In this document: positions 6,186 through 13,260 of the stretch, piece after piece | How the letters are laid out: the number at the start of each line of letters is the position of its first letter | Numbering within the stretch: the stretch's first letter is position 1 | DNA from: DASUAO01 sp035763745 | GTDB taxonomy: Bacteria; Actinomycetota; Acidimicrobiia; IMCC26256; PALSA-555 | Reading direction: 5' to 3' | Assembly: GCA_035763745.1 (NCBI GenBank) | Contig: DASUAO010000019.1 | Location: 1-13,653 of the forward strand | Length of the DNA: 13,653 bases | Position numbers and translations under genes: made by a program | The notes under the pieces: generated by a model | What the model saw: only the letters and a program-made list of their open reading frames with translations | The model's database searches: none | Told to the model about the DNA's origin: nothing

Positions 6186-6374
6186 CTAGGGCTTCTGGAC
6201 CTTGCCGGCCTTGATGCACGAGGTGCACACGCGGACGCGCTTCGGGGTGCCGTCGACCACCGCGCGGATCTTCTGGATGTTGGGGTTCCAGCGCCGCTTG
6301 GTGCGACGGTGGGAGTGGCTCAGGCGCATGCCGAACTGCGGCTTCTTGCCGCACACTTCACAGACCGCTGCCAT
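6186..6374 (-). CDS. rpmB: 50S ribosomal protein bL28
   Basis: A 62-residue large-subunit ribosomal protein. It opens AAVCEVCGKKPQFGMRLSHS, has the conserved basic core RRTKRRWNPNIQKIR, and ends VRVCTSCIKAGKVQKP. Two CxxC pairs (Cys5/Cys8 and Cys50/Cys53) make this the zinc-ribbon (C+) form of bL28. In actinobacteria that carry a second, cysteine-free L28, the C+ copy is the one replaced under zinc limitation through Zur; no second copy is in this window. The start is ATG at 6374, with GGAG (complement of 6380-6383) 5 nt upstream. The gene is divergent from the fakA-like gene, as in B. subtilis, and is followed after 2 nt by the cold-shock-like gene. Confidence 0.95.
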   Translation of the reverse strand: MAAVCEVCGKKPQFGMRLSHSHRRTKRRWNPNIQKIRAVVDGTPKRVRVCTSCIKAGKVQKP

Positions 6375-6437
6375 CGGGGCTCCAGGACGAGTTCAACGAA
6401 TGCCGGCGACGAGGCTTCGCAGGCCGGGAAACGACCG

Positions 6438-6446
6438 AGCGTAGCA
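6438..6446 (-). promoter_or_regulatory. candidate extended -10 promoter element of rpmB
   Basis: TGCTACGCT on the minus strand fits an extended -10 (TGnTAnnnT) and would place the transcript start about 55-60 nt upstream of the rpmB ATG. No clear -35 is visible, which is tolerated with an extended -10. Confidence 0.35.
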
Positions 6447-6455
6447 GTGGCCCCT

Positions 6456-6485
6456 GTGAATTCCGCACACGAGCGCCACTACGAT
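6456..6485 (+). promoter_or_regulatory. candidate promoter of fakA-recG (leaderless)
   Basis: GTGAAT at 6456-6461 and TACGAT at 6480-6485 are separated by 18 nt and give a modest -35/-10 pair. The -10 ends only 10 nt before the ATG at 6496, so the transcript would have a leader of a few bases or none. No SD-like sequence precedes that ATG, which agrees with leaderless translation. Confidence 0.4.
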
Positions 6486-6495
6486 CCGGCGTCAC

Positions 6496-8130
6496 ATGGC
6501 AACGTTGACCGCGCTCGACGGCGAGCACCTGGCCCGGGTGGTCACGACCTACCGCGACGCCCTGCGAGCCCATCAGGACGAGCTCAACCGGCTCAACGTC
6601 TATCCCGTCCCCGACGGCGACACCGGCACGAACATGGCGCTGACCCTCGAGTCGGTGTGCAAGGAGGTGGGGACCGCCACACGCATGGGCGACGTCTGCC
6701 AGGCGCTCGCCCACGGCTCGCTGATGGGTGCACGCGGGAACTCCGGCGTGATCCTGTCGCAGATCCTGCGGGGTCTCGCCGACACGTTCCGCGAGCTCGA
6801 GGCGATCGAGGCCGCGCACCTCACCGCGGCGCTCCGTCAGGCGTCGGACGCGGCGTACCAGGCCGTCATGCGGCCGGTCGAGGGCACGATCCTCACCGTC
6901 ATCCGCGAGGCGGCCGAGGCGGCGGAAGCCGCGAGCAGCAACGGTGCGCGGTCGCTCGAGGGAGTCCTGGAGCAGGCGGTCGAGGCCGCTCACGTGGCGG
7001 TGACGAACACCCCCGAGCTGCTCCCGGTCCTGAAGGACGCCGGGGTCGTCGACGCCGGCGGGCTCGGGTTCACGCTCTTGCTCGACGCGTTCCTCCACGT
7101 CGTCGACGGACGTCCGGTGCCGGAGCCGAAGCTGGTCGAGACGCCGGCGGCCGTCTCGGCGCACCAGGAGGGCAGCGACCTCTCGTCCCTGCGCTATGAG
7201 GTCATGTACCTGCTCGAGGCCGAGACCGCCACGATCCCGTCGTTCAAGGAGACGTGGGGTGCGCTCGGCGACTCGATCGTGGTGGTCGGCGGCGACGGGC
7301 TCTGGAACTGCCACGTGCACACCAACGACATCGGCGGTGCGATCGAAGCCGGGATCGAGGCCGGGCGACCGCGCGAGATCCGCGTCACCGACCTGATCGA
7401 GCAGGTCGAGGAGGAGCACTGGGTTCGGTCGGCGTCCGACGGCCCGGGCGACGACGCGGCCGAGGTCGTACCGGTCGCGACCGCCGTGGTCGGGGTTGCG
7501 GTCGGTCGCGGGCTCGAGCGTCTGCTGCACGCTGTCGGCGTGCACGAGGTCGTCGCCGGTGGGCAGTCGATGAACCCGTCGACCGCGCAGATCCTCGAGG
7601 CCGTGGAGCGCGCGCCGTCGGAGTCGGTCATCGTGCTGCCCAACAACAAGAACATCGTGGCCGTCGCGAAGCAGGTCGACGAGCTCACGGGCCGTTCCGT
7701 GGGCGTGGTCCCCACCGAGGCGGTCGTGGAGGCGCTGGCCGCGCTCGTGTCGTACGACCCCGATGCGTCGATCGACGTGAACGTCACCGCGATGGTCGAG
7801 GCGTCGAACCGGGTTCGATCGGGTGAGGTCACCCAGGCCGTGCGCGACAGCGTCGCCGAGTGCGGGCCGATCTCGAAGGGCGAATGGATCGCCATCACCC
7901 GCGACGGGATCTGCGCCGCGACAGCGGCTGTGGTCGACGCGGCGCTCGCGCTCGTCGACCAGCTCGTCGACGACGACGCCGAGCTCGTCACGATCCTCGT
8001 CGGCGCCGATGCCCCGTCGGGAGGGACGGCACGGATCCGCGAGCACATCGGGCTCGAGCACCCACACGTCGAGGTGGAGGTCCACGAGGGCGATCAGCCC
8101 CTCTACCCCTATCTCGTCGGCGTGGAGTAG
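6496..8130 (+). CDS. fakA: DAK2-domain fatty acid kinase subunit (FakA/YloV-like)
   Basis: A 544-residue protein with the three-part FakA layout. The N-terminal DhaL/DAK2 kinase domain (about 1-200) has PVPDGDTGTNM at 37-47, whose aspartates bind Mg-ATP, and GARGNSGVILSQ at 78-89. The middle domain (about 230-310) contains GDSIVVVGGDGLWNCHVHTND. The C-terminal DegV-like domain runs from about 326 to the end. In Firmicutes FakA phosphorylates fatty acids presented by FakB to feed phospholipid synthesis; no fakB is in this window, and the substrate here is inferred. The middle-domain HVH pair (273/275) that helps hold zinc in S. aureus FakA is present. The partner Cys of YCTEF appears replaced in RYEVMYLL. 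The ATG at 6496 has no SD. The position between rpmB and recG matches B. subtilis, minus yloU. The stop codon lies in an 18-bp tandem duplication. Confidence 0.9.
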   Translation: MATLTALDGEHLARVVTTYRDALRAHQDELNRLNVYPVPDGDTGTNMALTLESVCKEVGTATRMGDVCQALAHGSLMGARGNSGVILSQILRGLADTFRELEAIEAAHLTAALRQASDAAYQAVMRPVEGTILTVIREAAEAAEAASSNGARSLEGVLEQAVEAAHVAVTNTPELLPVLKDAGVVDAGGLGFTLLLDAFLHVVDGRPVPEPKLVETPAAVSAHQEGSDLSSLRYEVMYLLEAETATIPSFKETWGALGDSIVVVGGDGLWNCHVHTNDIGGAIEAGIEAGRPREIRVTDLIEQVEEEHWVRSASDGPGDDAAEVVPVATAVVGVAVGRGLERLLHAVGVHEVVAGGQSMNPSTAQILEAVERAPSESVIVLPNNKNIVAVAKQVDELTGRSVGVVPTEAVVEALAALVSYDPDASIDVNVTAMVEASNRVRSGEVTQAVRDSVAECGPISKGEWIAITRDGICAATAAVVDAALALVDQLVDDDAELVTILVGADAPSGGTARIREHIGLEHPHVEVEVHEGDQPLYPYLVGVE

Positions 8131-8148
8131 CTCGTCGGCGTGGAGTAG
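8113..8148 (+). repeat. perfect 18-bp tandem duplication spanning the fakA stop codon
   Basis: CTCGTCGGCGTGGAGTAG occurs at 8113-8130 and again, identically, at 8131-8148. The first copy encodes the last five residues and stop of the FakA-like protein (LVGVE and TAG). The second copy is non-coding in that frame and fills most of the gap to recG. Eighteen is a multiple of three, so the second copy would repeat LVGVE and stop if the first stop were read through. It looks like a recent replication-slippage event. Confidence 0.9.
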
Positions 8149-8156
8149 CGGGCGGG

Positions 8157-10331
8157 GTGGGGGAACGACCCGAACCCGGGTCGAGCGGCCTCACGCTGCG
8201 CGAGCTGCGCGAGCGGCCGCTCTCGGACCTGCGTTCCGTCGGCGAGAGTCTTGGGCGACGGCTCGGCGAGATGGGGTTGGAGACCGTCCTCGACCTCCTC
8301 GAGCACTACCCGCGGCGCTACCACGACCGGACGAACACCCAGGACATCGCGTCGCTCGCGGTCGGGGAGCAGGCCACCGTGAGCGGCACGGTGAAGAAGG
8401 TGTCGGTGCGTCGCCCCCGCCGGGGCCGGCCGATCGTCGAGATGGAGCTGTTCGACGGCACCTCGTACCTGAAGCTGACCTTCTTCAACCAGGAGTACCG
8501 GGCGAAGATCGCCGAGGACACCGAGGTCTCGGTGTTCGGGAAGGTGGACCTGTACCGCGGCCGTCGCCAGATGGTGAACCCCGCCATCGACGTGCTCGAC
8601 GACCGCGCCGCCGCCGACGCCGACGCCGACGATCGTGCCACCACGGGAGTGCTCCTGCCGGTGTACCCGCAGTCGGGGAAGGCGGGCATCAACAGCTGGG
8701 AGATCCGCAAGGTCGTCGCCGAGCTGCTGAAGCGGTCGGCGCCACGAGGCTTCGCCGACCCGCTGCTCGACGACGAGCTCACGCCCCTCGGGCTCGTGGA
8801 CCGCACGACCGCGTACAACGGGATCCACCGTCCCGCGTCGATGGACGAAGCGTTGACCGCGCGTGCGCGACTGACGTTCGACGAGTTCCTCCGGATGCAG
8901 GTGGGGCTCGTCGCGCGGAAGCGGGCGATCGAGGCCGAACGCTCGGGGATCGAGCACCGGGTCGACGGCCCGCTCGTGGCGGCGTTCCACGCCTCGCTCC
9001 CGTTCGCGTTGACGCCCGATCAGCAGAAGGTCATCGACCGGATCCTGCAGGACCTGGTGGCACCGGCGCCGATGCACCGCTTGTTGCAGGGTGAGGTCGG
9101 CTCGGGGAAGACGGTCGTCGCGCTCACCGCGCTGCTGGTCGCGGTGCAGGGGGGCTATCAGGGTGCGTTCATGGCGCCGACCGAGGTGCTCGCCGAGCAG
9201 CACGAGCTCACGATGCGACAGCTGCTCGAGGGCCTGACCGTCCCTGAGGAGGGCTCGCTGCTCGGTGAGCGCCCGCTCGGGGTCGCCCTGCTCACGAACC
9301 GGACGACCGCGGCGGAGCGCCGCCGGATCTCGGAGGGCCTGCTCGCGGGTCAGATCGACATCGTGGTGGGGACGCACGCGCTCATCTACGAGGGCGTGCA
9401 GTTCGCGCGGCTCGGGCTGGTCGTCATCGACGAGCAGCACCGGTTCGGCGTCGAGCAGCGCGACCTCCTGCGGGGCAAGGGTGACGAGCCCGACGTGCTG
9501 GTGATGACCGCGACGCCGATCCCGCGCACCGCGGCGATGCTCATCTACGGCGACCTCGACCGCTCCGAGCTGCGAACGCTGCCCGCGGGGCGCGCGCCGA
9601 TCACCACCGAGCTCGCGGGTGCCAGCCACCTCGAGCGGGTGCCGGTGTACGACCGCGTCCGGGCGGAGGTGACGGCGGGCCGGCAGGCGTTCGTGGTGTG
9701 CCCGCTCGTCGAGGGGTCGACGAAGCTCGAGGCGAAGGCGGCGACCGAGGAGTTCGAGCGGCTCGGGGAGGAGGAGCTCGCGGGTCTGCGGCTCGGGTTG
9801 CTGCACGGCCAGATGCCGTCCGCCGACAAGGAGGCCGTGATGCGCGAGTTCCGCGCCGGCGCCGTCGACGTGCTGGTCGCGACGACGGTGATCGAGGTCG
9901 GGATCGACGTCCCGAACGCGACGGTGATGGTCGTGGAGGACGCCGATCGGTTCGGCTTGCTCCAGCTCCATCAGCTGCGGGGCCGGATCGGGCGCGGCGG
10001 GGACGCGTCGTACTGCTTCCTCCTCGCTGACCCCACCACCCCCGAGGGCACCGCCCGCCTGGAGGCGATGCGCGACAGCATCGACGGGTTCGAGCTCGCC
10101 GAGCGCGACCTCGAGATCCGGGGCGCGGGGGAGGTGTTCGGCGAGCGTCAGTCGGGGTTCAGCGACCTCAAGCTCGGCCGGCTGCCGAGGGATGAAGGCA
10201 TCGTCCTGATCGCACGGGAGGTCGCCGAGCGCGTGCTCGACCGCGACCCCGAGCTCGCGCAGCACGAGCAGCTGCGCGCCGAGGTCGCGGACCTCCTCGG
10301 CGACGCGGTGGACTTCCTTTTCAAGAGCTGA
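8157..10331 (+). CDS. recG: ATP-dependent DNA helicase RecG
   Basis: Double-stranded-DNA translocase that remodels stalled replication forks and branch-migrates Holliday junctions. The 724-residue length is typical. The N-terminal part contains LRSVGESLGRRLGEMGLETV, then an OB-fold wedge domain at about residues 69-150. The superfamily 2 motor follows: motif I LLQGEVGSGKT at 309-319, Ia APTEVLAEQH, motif II DEQH at 425-428, motif III MTATPIPRT at 450-458, and motif VI LRGRIGRGG around 607-615. It ends with the usual C-terminal sequence AVDFLFKS. GTG at 8157 is chosen because the sequence homologous to RecG begins soon after it and it follows GGGCGG. The frame is open further upstream but there it overlaps the fakA coding region. 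The gap to the fakA stop is 26 bp, mostly an 18-bp duplicate, so the pair is probably one operon. Confidence 0.95.
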   Translation: MGERPEPGSSGLTLRELRERPLSDLRSVGESLGRRLGEMGLETVLDLLEHYPRRYHDRTNTQDIASLAVGEQATVSGTVKKVSVRRPRRGRPIVEMELFDGTSYLKLTFFNQEYRAKIAEDTEVSVFGKVDLYRGRRQMVNPAIDVLDDRAAADADADDRATTGVLLPVYPQSGKAGINSWEIRKVVAELLKRSAPRGFADPLLDDELTPLGLVDRTTAYNGIHRPASMDEALTARARLTFDEFLRMQVGLVARKRAIEAERSGIEHRVDGPLVAAFHASLPFALTPDQQKVIDRILQDLVAPAPMHRLLQGEVGSGKTVVALTALLVAVQGGYQGAFMAPTEVLAEQHELTMRQLLEGLTVPEEGSLLGERPLGVALLTNRTTAAERRRISEGLLAGQIDIVVGTHALIYEGVQFARLGLVVIDEQHRFGVEQRDLLRGKGDEPDVLVMTATPIPRTAAMLIYGDLDRSELRTLPAGRAPITTELAGASHLERVPVYDRVRAEVTAGRQAFVVCPLVEGSTKLEAKAATEEFERLGEEELAGLRLGLLHGQMPSADKEAVMREFRAGAVDVLVATTVIEVGIDVPNATVMVVEDADRFGLLQLHQLRGRIGRGGDASYCFLLADPTTPEGTARLEAMRDSIDGFELAERDLEIRGAGEVFGERQSGFSDLKLGRLPRDEGIVLIAREVAERVLDRDPELAQHEQLRAEVADLLGDAVDFLFKS

Positions 10332-10350
10332 CGAGCTGCCGCGTGCGGCC

Positions 10351-11604
10351 TCACGCCGCCGCGGGTTTGGCGCGGCGGTCCGTGGCTGTCGGGGCCGGTG
10401 GCTCCAGCGTGCGGGTGCCGTCGGGGTGCTCGGTGAGGGTCCAGCCGTCGGTCTTGCGTCGGTGGTGCGGGCGGCACATGCCTCGCAGGTTCCCAGCCGT
10501 CGAGTCGCCACCGTCGGCGATCGGGTGCCCGTGGTCGCCTTCGAGGCGGGCCGCGCGGCCACAGCCGCGCACGACACAGGTCGCGTCCCGCGCCGTGAGC
10601 AGCCGGGCGAGGTCGGCGGTGACGTTGCGGCCCGGCCGCGCCAGGGTCCGGACGTCGCGGCCGCACTCCACCAGCATCGTGAGCACCGCCGGCCCGAGAG
10701 CACCTCCACCGAGCACCTTCCGGGCGTGGTCGACCGGGACCGGCCCCACGCCCGGGATCTCGCAGCGTTCGCCGTCGCGGACCTCGCCGGCGGCCAGGGC
10801 GGTGGCGTCGACGTGGACGACGACGTGATCGCGTGTCTTGGCTCGGCCGCGCGGCTTCGACGAGGCGGGGCGGCTGATGCCGTCGCGGGCGGCTCGGGCC
10901 ATGCCGAGCATCCCGTCAAAGGCGATCGCGTCCGGCCCGTCGCGGTGCTCTCCGGTCTGGCGAGTCGCCGCGTCCCAGGCCGCGTCCTGGAACGGCGCGA
11001 GGCATGCCTGGATCTCGGCACCGAGCGAGGTCGGCCCGGCCAGGTGGAGGTTCCACTCACCCTCGCGGCTCGTCCACTGGCGGAGGGAGCGTCGCCGGTG
11101 GATGCGTCGCTCGCGTTCGTCGGCGTCGGCCGCCGTCGCGAACACGCGGGTGGCCTCGGTCTTTGCCGATCGCAGGCCCTCCTGCGTGGCTTTCTGCAAC
11201 ACGCGGCGCTCGGCGCACTCACCGCCGACCTCGGCCGCCGCGGTGACTTCACGCGCCGCGGTCAGCGACAGCTCCCCGGTGCGCAACGCGCGGTCCGTGG
11301 GAGAGCCGTCGTGGAGCAGGTCGGTGACAGCCAGGGCGTCGCGTGCCGGACCGACTGCGGAGCCGGACACGTCGGCGAGCCACTCGACCGGGGTGACCGC
11401 GGGAACCCTCGCCTCGCGGTCGTGGCTCCACACTCCGGTGTCCACGCAGCGCCTCGCCGCATAGGCCTTGGCGTTCGCGCCGAGCCGCTCGATGCGCGCC
11501 GCCGCCCGGGTCACCCGCAGCGCATCACGCCCGTCGAGCCGCGCGACATCGAGGTCTTCGACCATCGCCTCCAGCTCGTTCGCCACGCGGGTCCATCGAT
11601 CCAT
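10351..11604 (-). CDS. DUF222/HNH endonuclease-like protein (13E12 family)
   Basis: A 417-residue protein of the actinobacterial 13E12-type family. An alpha-helical DUF222 region (about 1-330) precedes a C-terminal HNH nuclease domain. The HNH motif is complete: Cys343-x4-Cys348, Asp357-His358 with Pro361, the GG turn, Asn372, Cys377 and His380-His381, so zinc-ribbon and metal-binding residues are retained. The family is often present in many copies per genome; its natural role is not established, and mobility has been suggested from its copy number and patchy occurrence. The start is ATG at 11604 after a G-rich stretch resembling an SD. It points against recG and lies downstream of the DUF853 gene, with a 60-bp gap holding small hairpins. 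No flanking direct repeats or terminal inverted repeats were seen. Base composition looks like its neighbours, apart from being Arg/Ala-rich. Confidence 0.88.
   Translation of the reverse strand: MDRWTRVANELEAMVEDLDVARLDGRDALRVTRAAARIERLGANAKAYAARRCVDTGVWSHDREARVPAVTPVEWLADVSGSAVGPARDALAVTDLLHDGSPTDRALRTGELSLTAAREVTAAAEVGGECAERRVLQKATQEGLRSAKTEATRVFATAADADERERRIHRRRSLRQWTSREGEWNLHLAGPTSLGAEIQACLAPFQDAAWDAATRQTGEHRDGPDAIAFDGMLGMARAARDGISRPASSKPRGRAKTRDHVVVHVDATALAAGEVRDGERCEIPGVGPVPVDHARKVLGGGALGPAVLTMLVECGRDVRTLARPGRNVTADLARLLTARDATCVVRGCGRAARLEGDHGHPIADGGDSTAGNLRGMCRPHHRRKTDGWTLTEHPDGTRTLEPPAPTATDRRAKPAAA
10355..10379 (+). terminator. GC-rich hairpin downstream of recG
   Basis: CCGCCGCG (10356-10363) pairs perfectly with CGCGGCGG (10371-10378) across a 7-nt loop, with a possible G/T wobble extension at 10355/10379. 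It begins 23 nt after the recG stop. A smaller GCCG/CGGC hairpin at 10338-10349 precedes it. The element lies inside the last codons of the convergent HNH gene and also encodes its Arg/Ala tail. No T-run follows, so function as a terminator is inferred. Confidence 0.4.
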
Positions 11605-11634
11605 GCCCCCATCGAAGCACGGGGGTGTGACAGT

Positions 11635-11658
11635 CGGACCCGGTCCGCCGCGAGCGGC
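11635..11658 (-). terminator. small hairpins between the DUF853 ATPase and HNH genes
   Basis: An inverted repeat CGGACC-C-GGTCCG (11635-11647) and an adjoining GCCG-CGAG-CGGC hairpin (11647-11658) lie 7-30 nt beyond the stop of the DUF853 gene on the minus strand. They could terminate that transcript, or the first could be an operator for the HNH gene, whose start is 31 nt further on. There is no T-run. Confidence 0.3.
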
Positions 11659-11664
11659 CCCGAG

Positions 11665-13233
11665 TCAGCTCTTCTTGAGGATGCCGAAGACGCCGCGCAG
11701 GACCGTGTTGAGCATCGAGCGGCCTTCACGCGACTTCAGGACGGTCTCCACGACGCCGGGCTCGTCCTTCTTCGGCGCGGCCTTCTTCTTCGTCGACTTC
11801 TTCGCGCGGCCCGTGCCCTTGGGCTTCTCGACGCTGACGCCGCCTTTGCCCTCGACTTCCGCGGCCGCGGCCGCGCCTTCGAGGCGCGCCTTGATCTTCT
11901 CCTCGGCCGACTCGCGGTTCTCCTCGGTCGCGTAGGTGGCGAAGCGCGGGTTCGCCTTCGCCGCAGCGTCGACGGTGTCGCGGCCGGCGTCACCGATCTT
12001 CGACAGTGGAGGACGCAGGTGCGTCCAGACCACGGGCGTCGGGGCGCCCTTCTCGTCGAGGATGGTGATCATCGCCTCGCCGATGCCGAGGCTCGTCATG
12101 TCCTCCTCGAGGTCGTAGTCGTCGGTCTTCGGGTACGTCGTGACCGCGGCCTTGAGCGCCTTGGCGTCGCGGGGCGTGTGGGCCCGCAGCGCGTGCTGCA
12201 CGCGGTTGCCGAGCTGTGCGAGCACCGGCGCGGGCACGTCGTCCGGCAGCTGGGTGATGAAGTACACGCCGACGCCCTTCGAGCGGATGAGCCGCACGGT
12301 CTGGGCGACCTGCTCGATGAACGCCTTCGACGCGTCGTTGAAGAGCAGGTGCGCCTCGTCGAAGAAGAACACGAGCTTGGGCTTCTCGAGGTCGCCGACC
12401 TCAGGCAGCTCCTGGAACAGCTCGGCGATGAGGTACATGAGGAAGGTCGAGAACAGCGCGGGGCGGTCCTGCACCGCGGGGAGCTCGAGCAGGTGGATCG
12501 CGCCGGGGTCGAGCAGCGAGGTGATCTCTGCCTCCGGCACTCCGAAGAACGCCTCGCCGCCCTGTTGCTCGAGCTCGGTGATGCCGCGGAGCAGGACGCC
12601 GGCGGTCGCGGGGGAGACGCCGCCGATCCCCTTCAGCTCGTCCTTGCCCTCGTCGCTCGTGAGGTACGCGAGCAGGGCGCGCAGGTCGGAGAGGTCGAGC
12701 AGCGCCATCTGATGCTGGTCGGCGTACGCGAAGACCAGGGCGAGCGAGGAGCGCTGCGTCTCGTTGGAGCCGAGGACCTTCGCGAGCAGCTCGGGTCCGA
12801 ACGACGAGACCGAGGCGCGCAAGGGGATGCCCTCGCCGAGGCCTCCGAGCGACCAGAAGGTGACGTCGTGTCCTTCGGGGGCGTAGTCGATGCCGAGCGC
12901 CTCCACCCGCGCGTCGATCTTCTCGTTGGGCTCCATCGGCTGCATCAGCCCCGACAGGTCCCCCTTCATGTCGGCAGCGAACACCGCGACGCCTGCCGCG
13001 GCGAGCTGCTCGGCGAGGATCTGGAGGGTGACGGTCTTCCCGGTCCCGGTCGCCCCGGCGATCAGGCCGTGGCGGTTGGTCATCGCGAGCGGGATCTGCA
13101 CGACTGCCTCGGGGAACACCTCGCCGTCGTGCATCCCGGCGCCGAGCACGATCGACGGGCCGTCGGTCGCGTACGCCTCGGCGATGCGTAACGAGAAGTC
13201 GTCTGTCTTCTCTGCGTTCTCCTTCGTGGCCAT
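11665..13233 (-). CDS. HerA-like hexameric ATPase, DUF853 family (YjgR-like)
   Basis: A 522-residue P-loop ATPase of the FtsK/HerA superfamily. Walker A GATGTGKT is at residues 60-67 and is followed by VTLQILAEQL and AADMKGDLSGL. Walker B LVFFFDEAH is at 287-295. A polar sensor region reads GVYFITQLPDDVP at about 322-334, and LGNRVQHALRAHTPRD at 341-356 holds candidate arginine fingers. Residues 440-495 form a charged, Ala/Lys-rich linker (AKKSTKKKAAPKK), followed by a conserved-looking C-terminal helix. DUF853 proteins are widespread; their DNA or protein substrate is unknown, and no nurA nuclease neighbour is present to suggest archaeal-type end resection. ATG 13233 is chosen; an upstream extension of 18 residues would overlap rsmD. 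There is no SD, but TACGAT lies 5 nt before the ATG, suggesting a leaderless transcript. It diverges from rsmD across 27 bp. Confidence 0.9.
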   Translation of the reverse strand: MATKENAEKTDDFSLRIAEAYATDGPSIVLGAGMHDGEVFPEAVVQIPLAMTNRHGLIAGATGTGKTVTLQILAEQLAAAGVAVFAADMKGDLSGLMQPMEPNEKIDARVEALGIDYAPEGHDVTFWSLGGLGEGIPLRASVSSFGPELLAKVLGSNETQRSSLALVFAYADQHQMALLDLSDLRALLAYLTSDEGKDELKGIGGVSPATAGVLLRGITELEQQGGEAFFGVPEAEITSLLDPGAIHLLELPAVQDRPALFSTFLMYLIAELFQELPEVGDLEKPKLVFFFDEAHLLFNDASKAFIEQVAQTVRLIRSKGVGVYFITQLPDDVPAPVLAQLGNRVQHALRAHTPRDAKALKAAVTTYPKTDDYDLEEDMTSLGIGEAMITILDEKGAPTPVVWTHLRPPLSKIGDAGRDTVDAAAKANPRFATYATEENRESAEEKIKARLEGAAAAAEVEGKGGVSVEKPKGTGRAKKSTKKKAAPKKDEPGVVETVLKSREGRSMLNTVLRGVFGILKKS

Positions 13234-13238
13234 CGGCG

Positions 13239-13244
13239 CATCGT
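13239..13244 (-). promoter_or_regulatory. candidate -10 box of the DUF853 gene (leaderless)
   Basis: TACGAT on the minus strand ends 5 nt before the ATG at 13233, so transcription would begin at or next to the start codon. The same hexamer sits just upstream of the SD-less fakA start. No good -35 is visible; the region overlaps the 5' end of rsmD. Confidence 0.35.
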
Positions 13245-13260
13245 AGGACGGCGCGCGAGC

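Noticed and set aside
6358..8085. Minus-strand open frame of 575 codons opposite the FakA-like gene
   Set aside because: Antisense shadow of a well-supported gene; Asp/Arg/His-rich and without motifs.
8605..8632. GCCGAC/GACGCC triplet-like repeat inside recG
   Set aside because: It encodes a short Asp/Ala linker (AAADADADD) in the wedge-to-motor region; codon-level low complexity, not a regulatory repeat.
8109..11252. Minus-strand open frame of about 1047 codons antisense to recG and running into the HNH gene
   Set aside because: It lies opposite clear recG motifs, has no recognisable domain and an Arg/Pro/His/Asp-rich composition typical of high-GC antisense frames.
10426..13191. Plus-strand open frame of about 921 codons across the HNH and DUF853 genes
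   Set aside because: Antisense to two genes with complete catalytic motifs; composition is low-complexity Arg/Gly/Val/His and no domain is visible.
10351..13233. HNH plus HerA-like ATPase as a HerA-type antiphage defence system
   Set aside because: DUF853 is a widely conserved family, the nuclease is of the common DUF222 type, the genes are not tightly coupled, and no other defence gene is nearby. It is kept only as a synteny finding.
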